Assembly: GCA_016785225.1 (NCBI GenBank)
Contig: JAFBJZ010000893.1
Coordinates: 248,001-312,000, forward strand
Reading direction: 5' to 3'
DNA length: 64,000 nucleotides
Source: Psettodes erumei
Lineage: Eukaryota > Chordata > Actinopteri > Pleuronectiformes > Psettodidae
Below are positions 1 through 12,000 of this stretch, one piece after another (the stretch's first letter is position 1; every line of letters starts with the position of its first letter). The position numbers were made by a program, and so were the translations under genes. The notes below the pieces were generated by a model, which saw only the letters and a program-made list of their open reading frames with translations, did not search any database and had not been told where the DNA came from.

Positions 1-2169
1 TCCCTTGAAAGCCTTACCTTCAGGCGAGGCTTTAGAAACTGTCCCCTCCCGTTTGCTTTTTGGGGATATAAATAGCCCATCAATTTGACATGCTTACCAT
101 GTCAGTTAGCATGTCTGACTCTCCATTAGGAGGGGGAGAGGGAGCTGCTTCTCTTGACTGAAGCTGAATCTGTACCTGTTAATGTATGCTTGACCTGCTC
201 TGATGCTAATTTTGTAAAAAAAAAACAACAAAACATTTGGCCACCTCATCCATCGTTTCAGAACCAACCACAGACTCTAAATTATTCACAAAGCTTTGCG
301 TTCCAAAGATTTTTAAGATCCACGCGCTCATTATTTTCTCCAAAGAAGACGGCATAATGTGACAGACATAACTCCTGTCTCGGGATGATGCAAGTATTTC
401 ACTCCCCTCTCTGCCGCATCTTATGCTGCGTTGTGATCGAGCCGGTTGCCCCTGACAACCATGAGCGCTGTCAGAAAAATCACCCAGAGGGACATTGATG
501 TGTTTGGTTCAATCAGCCATATCTGTGCCAAAAAAATAATTATTTAAATATATAAAAAGAAAAAATAATGGGGAGCTGTGCCTTTTTTTATGGTTATAAC
601 ATTTGTAATTGAGAAGACAATCAATACGTTAACAGTCAGACTCATAATTAGAACTAATGGCATATTCACAAGACAGAAAAGGGCACCATGGTAGGCGCCC
701 CGATAAAATCCACACCTGACAGTCTGCGAGAAGCGCTTAATCAATGCTGAATGCAGTAATGGCTATATAATTAGCCGGTGCTCTATTGACTAAGACCGAT
801 TTCTCCACAGCCTCAAGCTGATTAAATCAATTCATTTCATTAAATCGCGTGGCACATTACTGTAGTTTCCTAGGCACTGAACTGAAGCTGTCTCCATACT
901 GACGCATGCAGCGATGGCAGGTCACGATCTTCTTCTTCGTCTTCCCCGGAGCAGTTCTTGCAACACTTAGCAGGGTGCTGTGATTGTACTGGGAAAGAGT
1001 TGTGTAGACACGTCTCAGCTCTGACTTTGGTAAGAACCTTGTCAACCTCTCCGTCTGAACACGATGAGCCCTTTGACTCTGCACGACAAGAGGTCGGTTT
1101 TAATGACTGCTATTTTATGTAGATGACGCCTTTGTTTATGTTCTTCTTTACGGATGATGATAGCATGGCATTGACTGGGTTTCAGTTTGCATTGTTGTAC
1201 AGGTCAGAGGACCTGAGAGCGCGGGTCAAAAGAAATGATGGTAATTATCAACAGTTGACTGTTTTTAAGTCTTGCTTTGTGTCAACTCATCCATCAACCT
1301 CTTCCCAAATCTATAGCAGTATTTACCATACTTTTAAAGTAAGCTACTGGATGCCGAGATCCCAGATCCGACAATCCAGTCTTCCTAAAGAAGTGTGTTT
1401 TTCCCCAATGTTAAACATAATTCAAGAAGACATTACTGAGTAGCTTCAATGTCAGACTCCGACGGCTATTGTCTTTGCAACAACCGCTTTTTGATATTTT
1501 ATGCTTCCGTGATAAGATGATTAGGCTTTCTGTCAAATTCACAAAGGCAGGAGTATAAATATATTCATAAGTTTGAATTTGTTAGAATATTAACTTCTTG
1601 CTGTGCTGCTTTTGTGCTCTGATTCTCTGTTACTCTTGACTTGCACCTTCATGAGTATCTCATAAAACGTACCAGTGTGTGTCCTTTTGTGCTCCATTTA
1701 CAGAGAGGTCTAGTGCGCCAGAGGTAGGGCGGGCCCCTCGGGCTTCTGACTCAAACCCCCTGGGTTGCCTCATTAAAAGCTAAGGCTGGGACTTCTATGT
1801 TAGCAGTGGAAACAACTTCTTCTAACCGAGGGAAAAGAGTCCAACAGAGAGAGAGTGGAGTGCTGCTGTGACAAGACTAACCATTAATATTCGTCTTTCA
1901 CCTTGTTTTTGCAAAAAAACCGATGGATTTCCAACTTCAGCGCCGGCTCTTCCTCTCCGTCTTTGTTCACATTTTGTCTCACAAGCCTCCACTTTTGGTC
2001 TGTCATGCTTGTTATGCAATTGCTTCAGTTTTCACTTCCCAGGGCTAGAAATGCTGCAGATAAGAGATGGGGAGATTACGACACGTGTGCTTCGTGATAA
2101 GAAGCTCATCAGTTACACAATATGAAACATATCCCAACTCCTAATCTGACAACAGAAGCTGTAGAAATG

Positions 2170-2170
<1 letters not shown>

Positions 2171-2217
<47 letters not shown>

Positions 2218-2220
2218 GTG
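2171..2220. repeat. (TG)n microsatellite
   Basis: A TG dinucleotide tract of about 50 bp with a single interruption (TGCG) near its 3' end. It is a typical vertebrate microsatellite, Z-DNA-prone and likely polymorphic. Confidence 0.97.
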
Positions 2221-3581
2221 CTGGTGTTCCCAGGACAGTAAATCAGGTCACAGAGCTGTTCATTAAGAAGAAGTAATTATCTCGTCACTGGTTGATTATG
2301 GCACATCGTATTTGTTGTTTAGCTGTCATCTGCTTCACTGGCAACTCATCATCTGTCTCCGAGTGTGTCCTCAAACTGTAAAAACAACTGCATATGACAG
2401 TATGACAACTACTTAAACAGATATGTGTTGCAGAAGGTCGAAAAGATGATAATTAATTAAAACAAATCTGTATTTGTCACCTTGATATATAAAATTTAAA
2501 TCTGTCACCACTTTCTCTCCATATGTGATTAACTACAACCCCCGGTGCATTCCCTGCGTGAGCAGAAATCTAAAGTGTGAGAGGCCTGCCAGTTCTGGTT
2601 GCTAATTGAGCTCTCTGTTAGAAGGAGGGGTTTCGCAAATGGCCTGTTTGCTGGGACTCATTAAAGGTAAGACTTCATCCAGGTGTGAAGGAAAATGAAC
2701 AAGCTGCAAACCTATAATTGGATGGCTACAAACAGGTAATCTTCTGAGGGTAAGAGCTGTGTACATAAACCTAACCACGTCATCTTTTTCTTCTTCTACA
2801 CTGGGCTGTTTGTATTTGAACATCATCTGGTGTGGAGCAGCTTTACTAAAGCATGTGGGCATGAAGCGCTTAGCTCCAGGAAACACAGCTTCCCATTTGT
2901 GTCGTCCTGCTGCCCATGCGTCTCCACAAAAGGCAACTTCACGCAGGACACCTTGCATGAAGGACACCCGCACAGTGAATAATTGTCCAGTTCCCAGCCG
3001 TGCAAGGCCTGGTCCATCCCACTTTCCTGCTTTTATTTGTAGCCTTTAAATCCTTTTTTCAGATTTCCCAAACGCGGCCATCTGCTCTTCCCTTTTATTT
3101 TTAATCTGCCGTGATGAAACGTCGCGCCCTCTGTGACAGAGAAAGGAGAAACCGGTAAAGGGCCGCCATTGATTGGACTACAAACAGTCGTTGTCTGTGC
3201 TATCTCTGTCACATGTTCAATAACAATGGGGCATTTTGAATGTTATCCCAAGGTCACCTCGATGGCTCTATGTGAAGTTCAAAGTCCGTCTCACGTTACT
3301 TTGATTTGGTGTGAGGTTGCAACCTGGGATCTATATGACCCAGATCTACTCTCAGTCCTAATCTGATCAGCGCTGTCTGAAATATTTTAAAAGCATGTTC
3401 AAAGGGTCCGTCCAGCTTTGTTCTCCCGATCCCGGGCCGAAGGCGTCCTTTCGATGGAGGGCATGAGCACATATGTTCGCCATGTTCTCAGACAAACCTA
3501 CAGCACAGATGTTAAGCAATGCTAATATATGGAGGTGCAGCTTATATTTTAAACATTACATTTGAATATACCATTTGCAGT

Positions 3582-3609
3582 GAATGGGAATGAATGAATG
3601 GGAATGAAT
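3582..3609 (+). repeat. 14-bp tandem duplication
   Basis: The unit GAATGGGAATGAAT occurs twice in direct tandem (3,582-3,595 and 3,596-3,609) with no mismatch. It is a small slippage-type duplication with no evident function. Confidence 0.85.
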
Positions 3610-4674
3610 TTTAATATGTTGGTGAATTCTTTTTTGCTCCATCCTCATGATTTGTCATCACGCTACTTTTTCTTTCCATGGGCCAAGCACATCTAAACCC
3701 TCATCACTCGTAGCTACTGCACGTATCCCCATGAGTTTTCTCTTGATTCAGCTGCTGAGCCATACACCACCAATAAGTTTCCATATTGACGAAACCTTGG
3801 AGCTGAACACGGTCATTATGTGTGTGTAGCATGTGCCTGATGTGACTGATTATATCTGGTACATGCATGAATAGACAGGCGTACAGTGGACTGAATACAG
3901 CTGCTTTCAGTTCGCCAAACTTGTACATGTTGGTCCCCATTAGCTCACTGCACAAAGACTGAAACAAGGTGACCACAATATTCCCCCGTGAAAAAATGTT
4001 CCTCTCTTTGTGACGAGCTGGTCCGCAGAGGAAACGTTGAGGATGTCTTCAAGTTCTCTCTCAGAGGAAAAGGAAGTGAAGGACAAAACTGTCACAGTGA
4101 TCACGTTAATCACGCTGAGTGTCTCCAAAGGCACATTTTACGTTAATTATATCTTTAATGAAACCAAAGTGTATTAATTAAATAGTCCTTGCCATTGGCT
4201 ATAATTTCCCTTTTGCAGGCACAAACAGCCAAATTATTTATTGTTTCGGTTGGTGCTTTCGTTCACTGTTTCCTGGAGGTTAGATATGAAGACATTTCTC
4301 CCCAAACCATTTGTTGGCCAGTGTTTCGTTGTGAAGTGCCTCTTGTATAATACATCACTTTTAATGGACTCAGCTCCTTGAGGAACACTTGACCTGCAGT
4401 TTTGAGGAGGAAGCATCTCTGAGTTGAGAGAATTTACAGATTTCCTGGCGAGGTGGACTCTTCTCTTTAGACACAAATTGCTCAGTGAGCAGGTTCGGTT
4501 TAATGAAACAGAAAATATATTTATTTATTTAAGCTGTGGCTGGGAGATGTGTGTGTGTGTTTTAATTGGACAGGGCACATAGGCATTGTGTTTAGACAAA
4601 GATGAAGTAAGGATGGAGTTATTATCTGACTGCAGTTCCACGAAGTGGGGTGATGGTATATCACCAATCATGTT

Positions 4675-4702
4675 TTTTATTTTTTAAATTTAAAAAATAA
4701 AA
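4675..4702. repeat. 28-bp perfect AT palindrome
   Basis: The 28 bases equal their own reverse complement, centred on AAATTT between 4,688 and 4,689. There is no spacer, so it could extrude as a cruciform. A weaker GGTGAT...ATCACC hairpin sits just upstream, near 4,650. I cannot assign it to a transposon. Confidence 0.85.
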
Positions 4703-7156
4703 CCTTTATTTAAGTGGAGGAAGATGTTGAAATAAAGAAAGTCCTGTCACCATGATCAAGGAGAGGTGATTTCATATTGGTAGCCAGGCAGCTCCCTGCT
4801 CTCATCTGTAGCCTGCTTTTATCACCTGGCTTCATGGGATTTTTACCACTCTTTGAAATGGCTGCTTTTATACATTTCCTCTATAGAACAGACATTTTAA
4901 ATCTCTTTCCAGCTCTTTCTCTCTGCCGTCCAGCTCTGACTGTTCTCATTACCCTCTGTTTGCAGGTTTGTCCACTTCTTTCTCTCTTTGCGGTCTGCGA
5001 AACCGTTGATGACTGGGGGAAAACGACGAGTAAGACTCTGAGTGAAGTCTTGCAGGGTCGGGATGTAAAGCTTTTGTCTCATCAGGTTTCATCAGTCCCT
5101 GAGAAAGAATGATGCAGGCGACGACTGTCTGCAAGGTCAGCGGGGGGAAACGGCACAATTCGGTTTCGGCAAGGGCTCCATAAAAACACGGCTCAGTAAT
5201 CAGCAGCGAAAACACACCAGGAAAAAAGTGAAGATGGAAGTTTTATTAAAATAATCTAAAATTCAGGTTACATATTTTATTAACACCTTCGTCTAAGCCC
5301 CCTGCCAATAAACAGGGCTTTGTTTGCCACCCTCAGATCTCGTTGCCATGCTTTTTCAGTCTGTTATTTTGGTGCTTCTGCACCACAGTCTTTTCTCTTT
5401 TTTTGACAGACCTGGAAACAGCTAGCCTGGCTCTGTCTGAAGACAACAAAATCGATCTAACAGCAACTCTAAAGCTAAATTCATTTTACTTGACTCAGAG
5501 GGATGAAAAGCAGGAGAGATGATCCGCGAGTTGAACTGAAAGGACTTACATGTACTCTTTAAAGACTTTGTGACAAAAGGGAAGAGTACGGGGTCTGCCT
5601 CACCGACGCTTCACAAGATGAAAGGGCCTCGTGGTGCTTTATGTTTGAGAAAGAAGGACACTGCACTCCCTTCCACGCATTTTTCTCGCTCCGTGTTTTC
5701 CTCACGAAGCCACCTTCACGGTCGGTTTGGTTCGTTCCGTCGACTCAGCAAACCCGAAGTCCGGTGACTGACGGCGAGATTCCCAGAGACGAGTCGCCGC
5801 CGGCACCTTTAATCACGAGGGAGCGGGCGAAGCCAAAGAGTGTTGCTCCGTCAGGAAAACAACATGAAACCGTTTCTCCTCCTGCAGGGGGAAGGTCCAC
5901 TTTGAGGCTATCTCTTTAACCAGTGCTGTTTAATGGCATGCAAATGAAATCTCGCACTGGGAAAAACGCTGTCAGGCTGAATTGCAGGAAGATTGATTAT
6001 AACGTACATGACTGCAGACGGCCATTAACATCCATTTTCACCCAGACATGAGGCTATAGCAGTTCAATTTCATACTAAAGCAGCCCTGAACTAAATAACT
6101 TTTAATTGTTATGACTTCCGAGCCTTTCCCACACTAGTTTAAAATCATGGCAGCTATTAACAGGCTTGAAGATCTACCTAAGGCTATGTTAGTGTAATTC
6201 ACTGAGGAGAAATTCATGTACTATCGAGAAGGGAGTACATGCTGGTTGGAATGGGCTTGATCATACTTCCACAATATCAAATTCAAAGAGATGCTTCTTT
6301 TTAAAGAAAGCTCACATAAACAGATAAATCTATAGAAGCTACATCTATTATTCATGGCTTTTCCATAGGCCTCGGACCAAGGGCCAAACCATACATGTTT
6401 TAGCATCCTGTTCCTGATCTGTCAGACGCCACATGGACAAACCCACACTCCATGAATGTGTTGCTTCTCACAATCGCACAACACTGACTGAAATCACAGC
6501 ATTTCTGTGACAAATCTTTCACCTTTCACAGTAATCCTGCGTTGTGATGCCACTTCCTGACATCTGCTGGTTTTAATGGCCAGTGTTTGGTTGCCAGGTC
6601 ACAGACCCTGAGATTTTACACAATACTTTTTTTTTTGCACCTAATGTTGTTTCATCAGTATCTAGATTTTTACCTGGATGGTTTTTATTCCAACTTCAGT
6701 GTGATGATTGATTTTTGTTTTATTATTTTTTTAGTACGTCACTATGGACAGTGTAAAGTCATTATGTATGCAGGGTTTCAGCTAAAAACACCCACAGATT
6801 TAAACCCAGCAAGTATATTAAGAGAGAGAAGTTGAAGAGTTTTGGACTTGAGTGAAATCTTTGCCCTTTTCCTCTGTATATTAATGAATCTGTCTTAGTG
6901 GTGCAGCTTTTCTGGCTGCTGCTTCTATCTGAGTTTATTCCTGTTTGGAGTGAATAAACAGAGGGAAAAAAGCTTACATAAGATGAAAATTATTTATGCT
7001 TTCTGTCTAAAAACACTTTAAAAAGTGGCTTAATTTAATCTCAAAGGGAAAGGCTGGTGGTGACTTCACAAGAACACAAACAGCAAATAATCATTTACAC
7101 ATAATGTTTCATCTTTTTCACAGTCAACGCTTCTTTAAGGCTTCGAATGTGTCCGG

Positions 7157-7270
7157 ACAAGACAAAAATAACAGATATAATACAAGACAAGAGACAAAAG
7201 ATAACAGACAAAATCAGAGAGAGAGAAAAAACACAAGAGATGACAGAGAAAAGACAAAACAAACTACAAA
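7157..7270 (+). repeat. Purine-rich low-complexity stretch
   Basis: About 110 bp made of repeated ACAAGA/GACAAAA-type words with an AGAGAGAG core and almost no pyrimidine except C in 'ACA'. It is low-complexity sequence. The open frame running through it (rich in N, R, T and Q) is a composition artefact. Confidence 0.8.
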
Positions 7271-8956
7271 TCTAGAATATGGAGGCGTATCTGTCTCTAT
7301 ATCTATCTACATGGTGACTTTACTGACAGTGTCACTGTTGATTGGCATTTGCTAACTGACTGTAATAGAAATCTGATGAACACACAAACTACCAGCGCTA
7401 TGGCCAACTTTCGGGTTCACCACACTTCATTTCACTTAATTAGCAAACCAATAGAATCCATAGAGCCTCAACTGAGTCGAATCGACTGGTCATCACAAAA
7501 GCAATGACTGACATTTGACTGTAATTTCATCCTTTTGGCCAAAGGATTTTTTTTGTTGTTTCTTCAAATACTTCACTGGGTATTTTTGGTAATTCAGTAA
7601 AAATCAGTGTGAAAATATTATCTCTTTTGTGACTAAGCTCACAATAATTTCCACATTTCGAGCCCTTTGAATGAACAACAACAAAGCGAGGCTTTAAGGG
7701 AACATGCTGATCACACTGTCTGAAGCCGATTCATTATATTCTCTCCTGAAGGTGTTTGAAATTTCCCCACAAAGCGTGTTGGAACAGAAGCTGCAGACAA
7801 CACAGAGAGACTCATTGTTCTGGTTTCATGTCTGGTCAGTGATTTAACTTACTTTAGACAGAATTTCCCCCTGCTGCAGTTAGTTTTAAGAACTTTAAAA
7901 AAACAAAACCTGGAGCTTGTCTGTATCAGCCCAGTTGCACCAGAATAAAATATTTAAAGCTTTTAATTTCTGCAGACGTTCATCGTTTTCTGATCCCTCG
8001 CACACGTGAATACGAATCCCTAAGAAGTCTGACATGAATTTCTTGTAAAACAGTTCATTATTGTATTCCCAATACACACACTTTCACCCAAGTTTGTGTT
8101 GAGTTTATAGTTAATAAATCTGAGTCCTTCAATAAGTTGATTGTGCCAAGTTAACAATGGGAAACTTGTCAAGTTGACTTACTTCCAAAAACAAATTGCC
8201 AATTAAGCGAGTTGTGCTTTTTAACTGCTACAGGACTCCATGCGGCCTTTTGTGAATATATAATCATGAAACTGTATGAGGGAATGTCACAGTGGCATTG
8301 CTATCTGATTCCACAGCATGTTCTTGTTTTCCAACCTTTCTCATTAATTTAGTTTCTCGTGCATAATCCATCTCCAAAGTGGGCTAACTGAATTTTCATG
8401 AGATTACAGCTCCCCTTCCCAAGTGTGCTTAATTCCTCAATTCTCCATTCTCTGTGTACTGTTTGCAAATGTGCCTCATGCCATCACTCATTTGTTATTA
8501 ATGCCTATTAAGATGGTAATCACAGGCCTCATTATCTGTGGAGAAAAAAAGCACCGGGCTCCAAAGTGGCTCAGCAGAGGCTGATGGTAAACAACAGATC
8601 ACAGTTTGAACCAATATTTGACCAATCAAAGCAGTTTCACCTCCACCAATGACAAACAGGTCAAAAATGTTGGTCATAAATTTACATAATAGCTTCCTAA
8701 AAAAAATAACAAGATCTTTTGAATGGCAGTTACAGTGTTTAATGTGTAATTCATGAGGAAAGTTTCTGGTCGATGAAGCGCTGGAAGGACAAAAATACAG
8801 ATAGACAGTTTTTTATTTAGTTTTAAAATGTTAGTGGCACAGAACATTAACATAACTTCACTCCAGAACCTCTCAGAGCAGATGAGCTGGTGCACGTCTG
8901 AGACATATTGTGGTTTGGTCCATTCACGCACCGTTCATGCACCTTGCATTTCCTGC

Positions 8957-9050
8957 AGGATGAATCCTCCTGGACTGGCACCATGAATCTCTGTACCAAA
9001 TTTCATGGCGATCCATCCAGCACCTCCAGTATTAACGTGGTTAAAACCAT
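8957..9050 (+). repeat. Interspersed fish repeat fragment
   Basis: The words GGATGAATCCTC, ACCATGAATCTCTGTACC and AAATTTCATGGCGATCCATCC follow the order of a very common percomorph interspersed repeat that I recognise from many fish loci ('...ccatgaatgtctgtaccaaatttcatggcaatccatcc...'). Only about 90 bp is recognisable, and no terminal repeat or target duplication is visible. The family assignment is from memory, and I cannot give a repeat-library name. Confidence 0.6.
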
Positions 9051-12000
9051 CTGTAAATAACACAGAAGTATACTGGCAGGCATCTATGTTAAGGTTTCCA
9101 GTACGGACTTAAAATCACATGTAGTGCTGCAGCTACATTTCCTTTTGGAGCAGCTTCCAGAACCACAAAGCCTTTATCTGAGAGGTGCTGTGGAATGCAG
9201 AGAGGGTCTTTGTTGTACATGTTCAAGACATTATAAATAGCACCAGTTTCCCTGTAATAGGTTTAAGAAGACAAATGTGCCAATGAGGCCTTCTCCACCA
9301 TCATAAAGAAGTCAGGCCTCCTTGTAGAAGAGCTGAAAAGGATCCAGCAGTCAGTGCTCCTTTTCAGAGAGGAGGAAATAAAACTCTTTAACAACAACTG
9401 AACTCTGAAACTTCACTGTGCTCCCCAGCTGAACTCCCCTCCTACATTTTTTGCCACACATGATCAGTTTACAATAACCTGAGTAATGTAATTGCCACTC
9501 TTTAAGGGTTTTTTTGCAGCAGTGTTCAATTCACCGCTGTAACACCAAGGCTGGAAACGACATTTGCATTTCCTGTGCTATGGATTAGTGGAGGAGCAGG
9601 ACCTTGTGGTTTAGAAGCTGAACATTTTTCCGATACATTGAGCTGAGGCTATTTAATTACAGACACCACAATTATCTTTGGCTTCTATGGGTTTGCTTCT
9701 TTTGTTTCTGAATAGAGTGAGCTGCCGCGGGCTCAGAGCTCTGGATGCAGTGGCAGCCTTAACTGCAGGTTAGTTACAGATACACTTCATCTGGAGATTT
9801 CTGTGGCAAACGCCCCCGTGCCGATTAACATGTACTGCAGTACATTTGTTGTTCCACATGCGGAAACATGTGGCATACTCGCAGTAATGTGACTCATACG
9901 CTTTATCAAATACTAAATTCTTCTCCTTACAATTTGGCTTCATAATGACAATTCAGTGAGACTTCCAGGTGTCCTCTTAGTCTATCGGGAAGAAAACATA
10001 GCCGCTTTGTCCCGTTCAATGAATAACTTCATTTTACAGGGTTAAGACTTTCAGTACAACACCAGTATTCGCGTCCTTCACCGCCACTAACTCAAGAGAT
10101 TTCCTGGTGGCTGTGAGAAAATATTCAATTTGTCTGAACAAAAGAAACCTCAGTGGAGAGGTATAAACTCTGGCTCTTGTAAATTAGATTGAAATAAAAG
10201 CATCTGCTTTGCTGGAACTGCTAAACAGGATGATGCCACCAGCTGTCAAACATCTGTGTAAGTTGTTTTTTTAATTTATTTTTTTTCTTCTTGTAAATCT
10301 GTTGTGAAATCATGGGAGAAACCTTCTATACAGCCCCGAGCAAATTATTGAATTATTAACCTAAAGAATTTGGAGTGTATCTGTCCAAAACTAAAGAAAA
10401 ATAAAAATAATTTTTAAAAAAAGCTGTTTAACTGAAACAAGCCCTCAGTGAAAATGACTGTGCAGCATATTTTCAGATTTCATCTCATGTGTCTCAGAGG
10501 AACGACTTTATTGATAAGAGATTAGAGCTCAGGCGGTGAGAGCTTTGAAATGATTTCATCTGTCCAGGAAACTCTATTTACGCTGACAGCGATCGTCTGA
10601 GCATTCTTCCTATGACACGCAACTTTTCTCAAAATTAACTTCAAACTGGCGAAAAAATCTTAAATGTTAGTTCAGGGTTTTTGTTGTTTGCTTTGTGGTC
10701 AGACAAGACTTCACTGGAACTGACAGGTGCGACAACTTCGATCAGCACGTGTAACGTTGTCACTGTAAATATGCACTTGTTTCCGTATTATGTGGCTAAA
10801 TCTAGGAAAAGTTTACAACAATTTTGATTTAATTCATTCTTGTCTATTGGTTTGTTAAAAAAAAACCACTTTAGGCCTCTACTACAAACATGTCCTACTC
10901 TCCACCCAACTGCAGAGTAAAAACCTTAATTTAAAACACTGAAACCACCAGGATGGTGCTCTACAGATTTTCCATGACGACAATAATACACAGCCAGGTA
11001 AAACACAAATGGCCTGTGCACTATACACCCTCTCCCTCCACTTTGGCCCCAGTCTCTTTTTTTGTTGTTGTTATTGGATACTGTTAAGGTTAGCACACTT
11101 CAAGCCAACAGCTGTAAAGTTAATCCAGAGCCCATAAGATTTTATGGGTTGTTCATCGCTGATGAAATTAACTCTCCTCGCACAAGTCTGTTTAATTAAC
11201 ATTGAGGGGTTGGAGTTTGCATAGATGCACTGTAGCATGTGGCCTGGTTATGTGTGCTCTTTGCTGGTAATTCAGGAGAGAGGTGGTTAAAAGCGTGAGG
11301 GCGGCGTGTGACCGGCGCGTGCTCCTCAGGGGGACGGCTGGTTCGCTCGCCCTCTCCTCAATGTAGGTCGCACTTTACTTTCCCTGGGATGTCGGCTCCA
11401 TTATGGTGTTTAGCTGAGGGGTTAGGGAACGGGTGCACGGCCACAAAAGCCCCAAAGAAAATGGATTGTGTGTTCTGAACGCCGGCGCTGCTTTTATACA
11501 AGGGCTGCAGAACAAACCGGGCCATCCTGTGAAAACACACCCAGAGTACACAGTGTATTTCTTACTGTGCGCCTGCTGAGATATAACTGTTGCTCGGCCT
11601 AGTAATCATAATCCTGTTCTTTGGGTTCCGCTGCTTCACTGTCAGCTTTAAATGATTTATTTTCAAATATTTCCAACCTGTACAATTCATCCTCATCATA
11701 AAGTAGATTTATTTTCCAGTTTAGTGAGAAATAGATGAACAATTTTGTCCTGCTGATGGGGGTGTCAGATCATTGGAGAGGGCATGGACAAATTGAGTTT
11801 TTTTGACATTTTCATTTGAAGGACATTTTGAGGTTACGGAGGAAGGAAACTGGGAGCAAACTGTGGTCCGCTGTTTACAGAAATATACCCGTTTTTTTAG
11901 ATGCGGGAGTTCCAACATGCGAACATGTAAAAATACTTTCATTCTCAAACAAATGAAATCTGTTTCCCCCATTTCTTCTGATCTGACACGAGCGCTGCAG

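Larger units (their letters stand above)
1..8956. other. Noncoding DNA upstream of the first dpp6 promoter
   Basis: I see no supportable gene here. The open frames are short, start at arbitrary ATGs, lack flanking splice signals that would chain them, and match no family I recognise. The sequence is moderately AT-rich with ordinary low-complexity patches. Structures noted within it are a GT tract (2,171-2,220), a 14-bp tandem duplication (3,582-3,609), a 28-bp AT palindrome (4,675-4,702) and a purine-rich stretch (7,157-7,270). An octamer ATGCAAAT at 5,938-5,945 lies in a stretch that looks enhancer-like by eye, but conservation cannot be judged from one sequence. It could be intergenic, or the intron of a more distal dpp6 isoform. 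Confidence 0.6.

Noticed and set aside
64..76. TATAAATA box near the left edge
   Set aside because: No open frame, CpG islet or splice-linked exon follows; a chance AT word is likelier.
5938..5945. ATGCAAAT octamers here and near 21,985, 22,785, 58,204 and 59,304
   Set aside because: Five in 64 kb of AT-leaning DNA is about what chance predicts.
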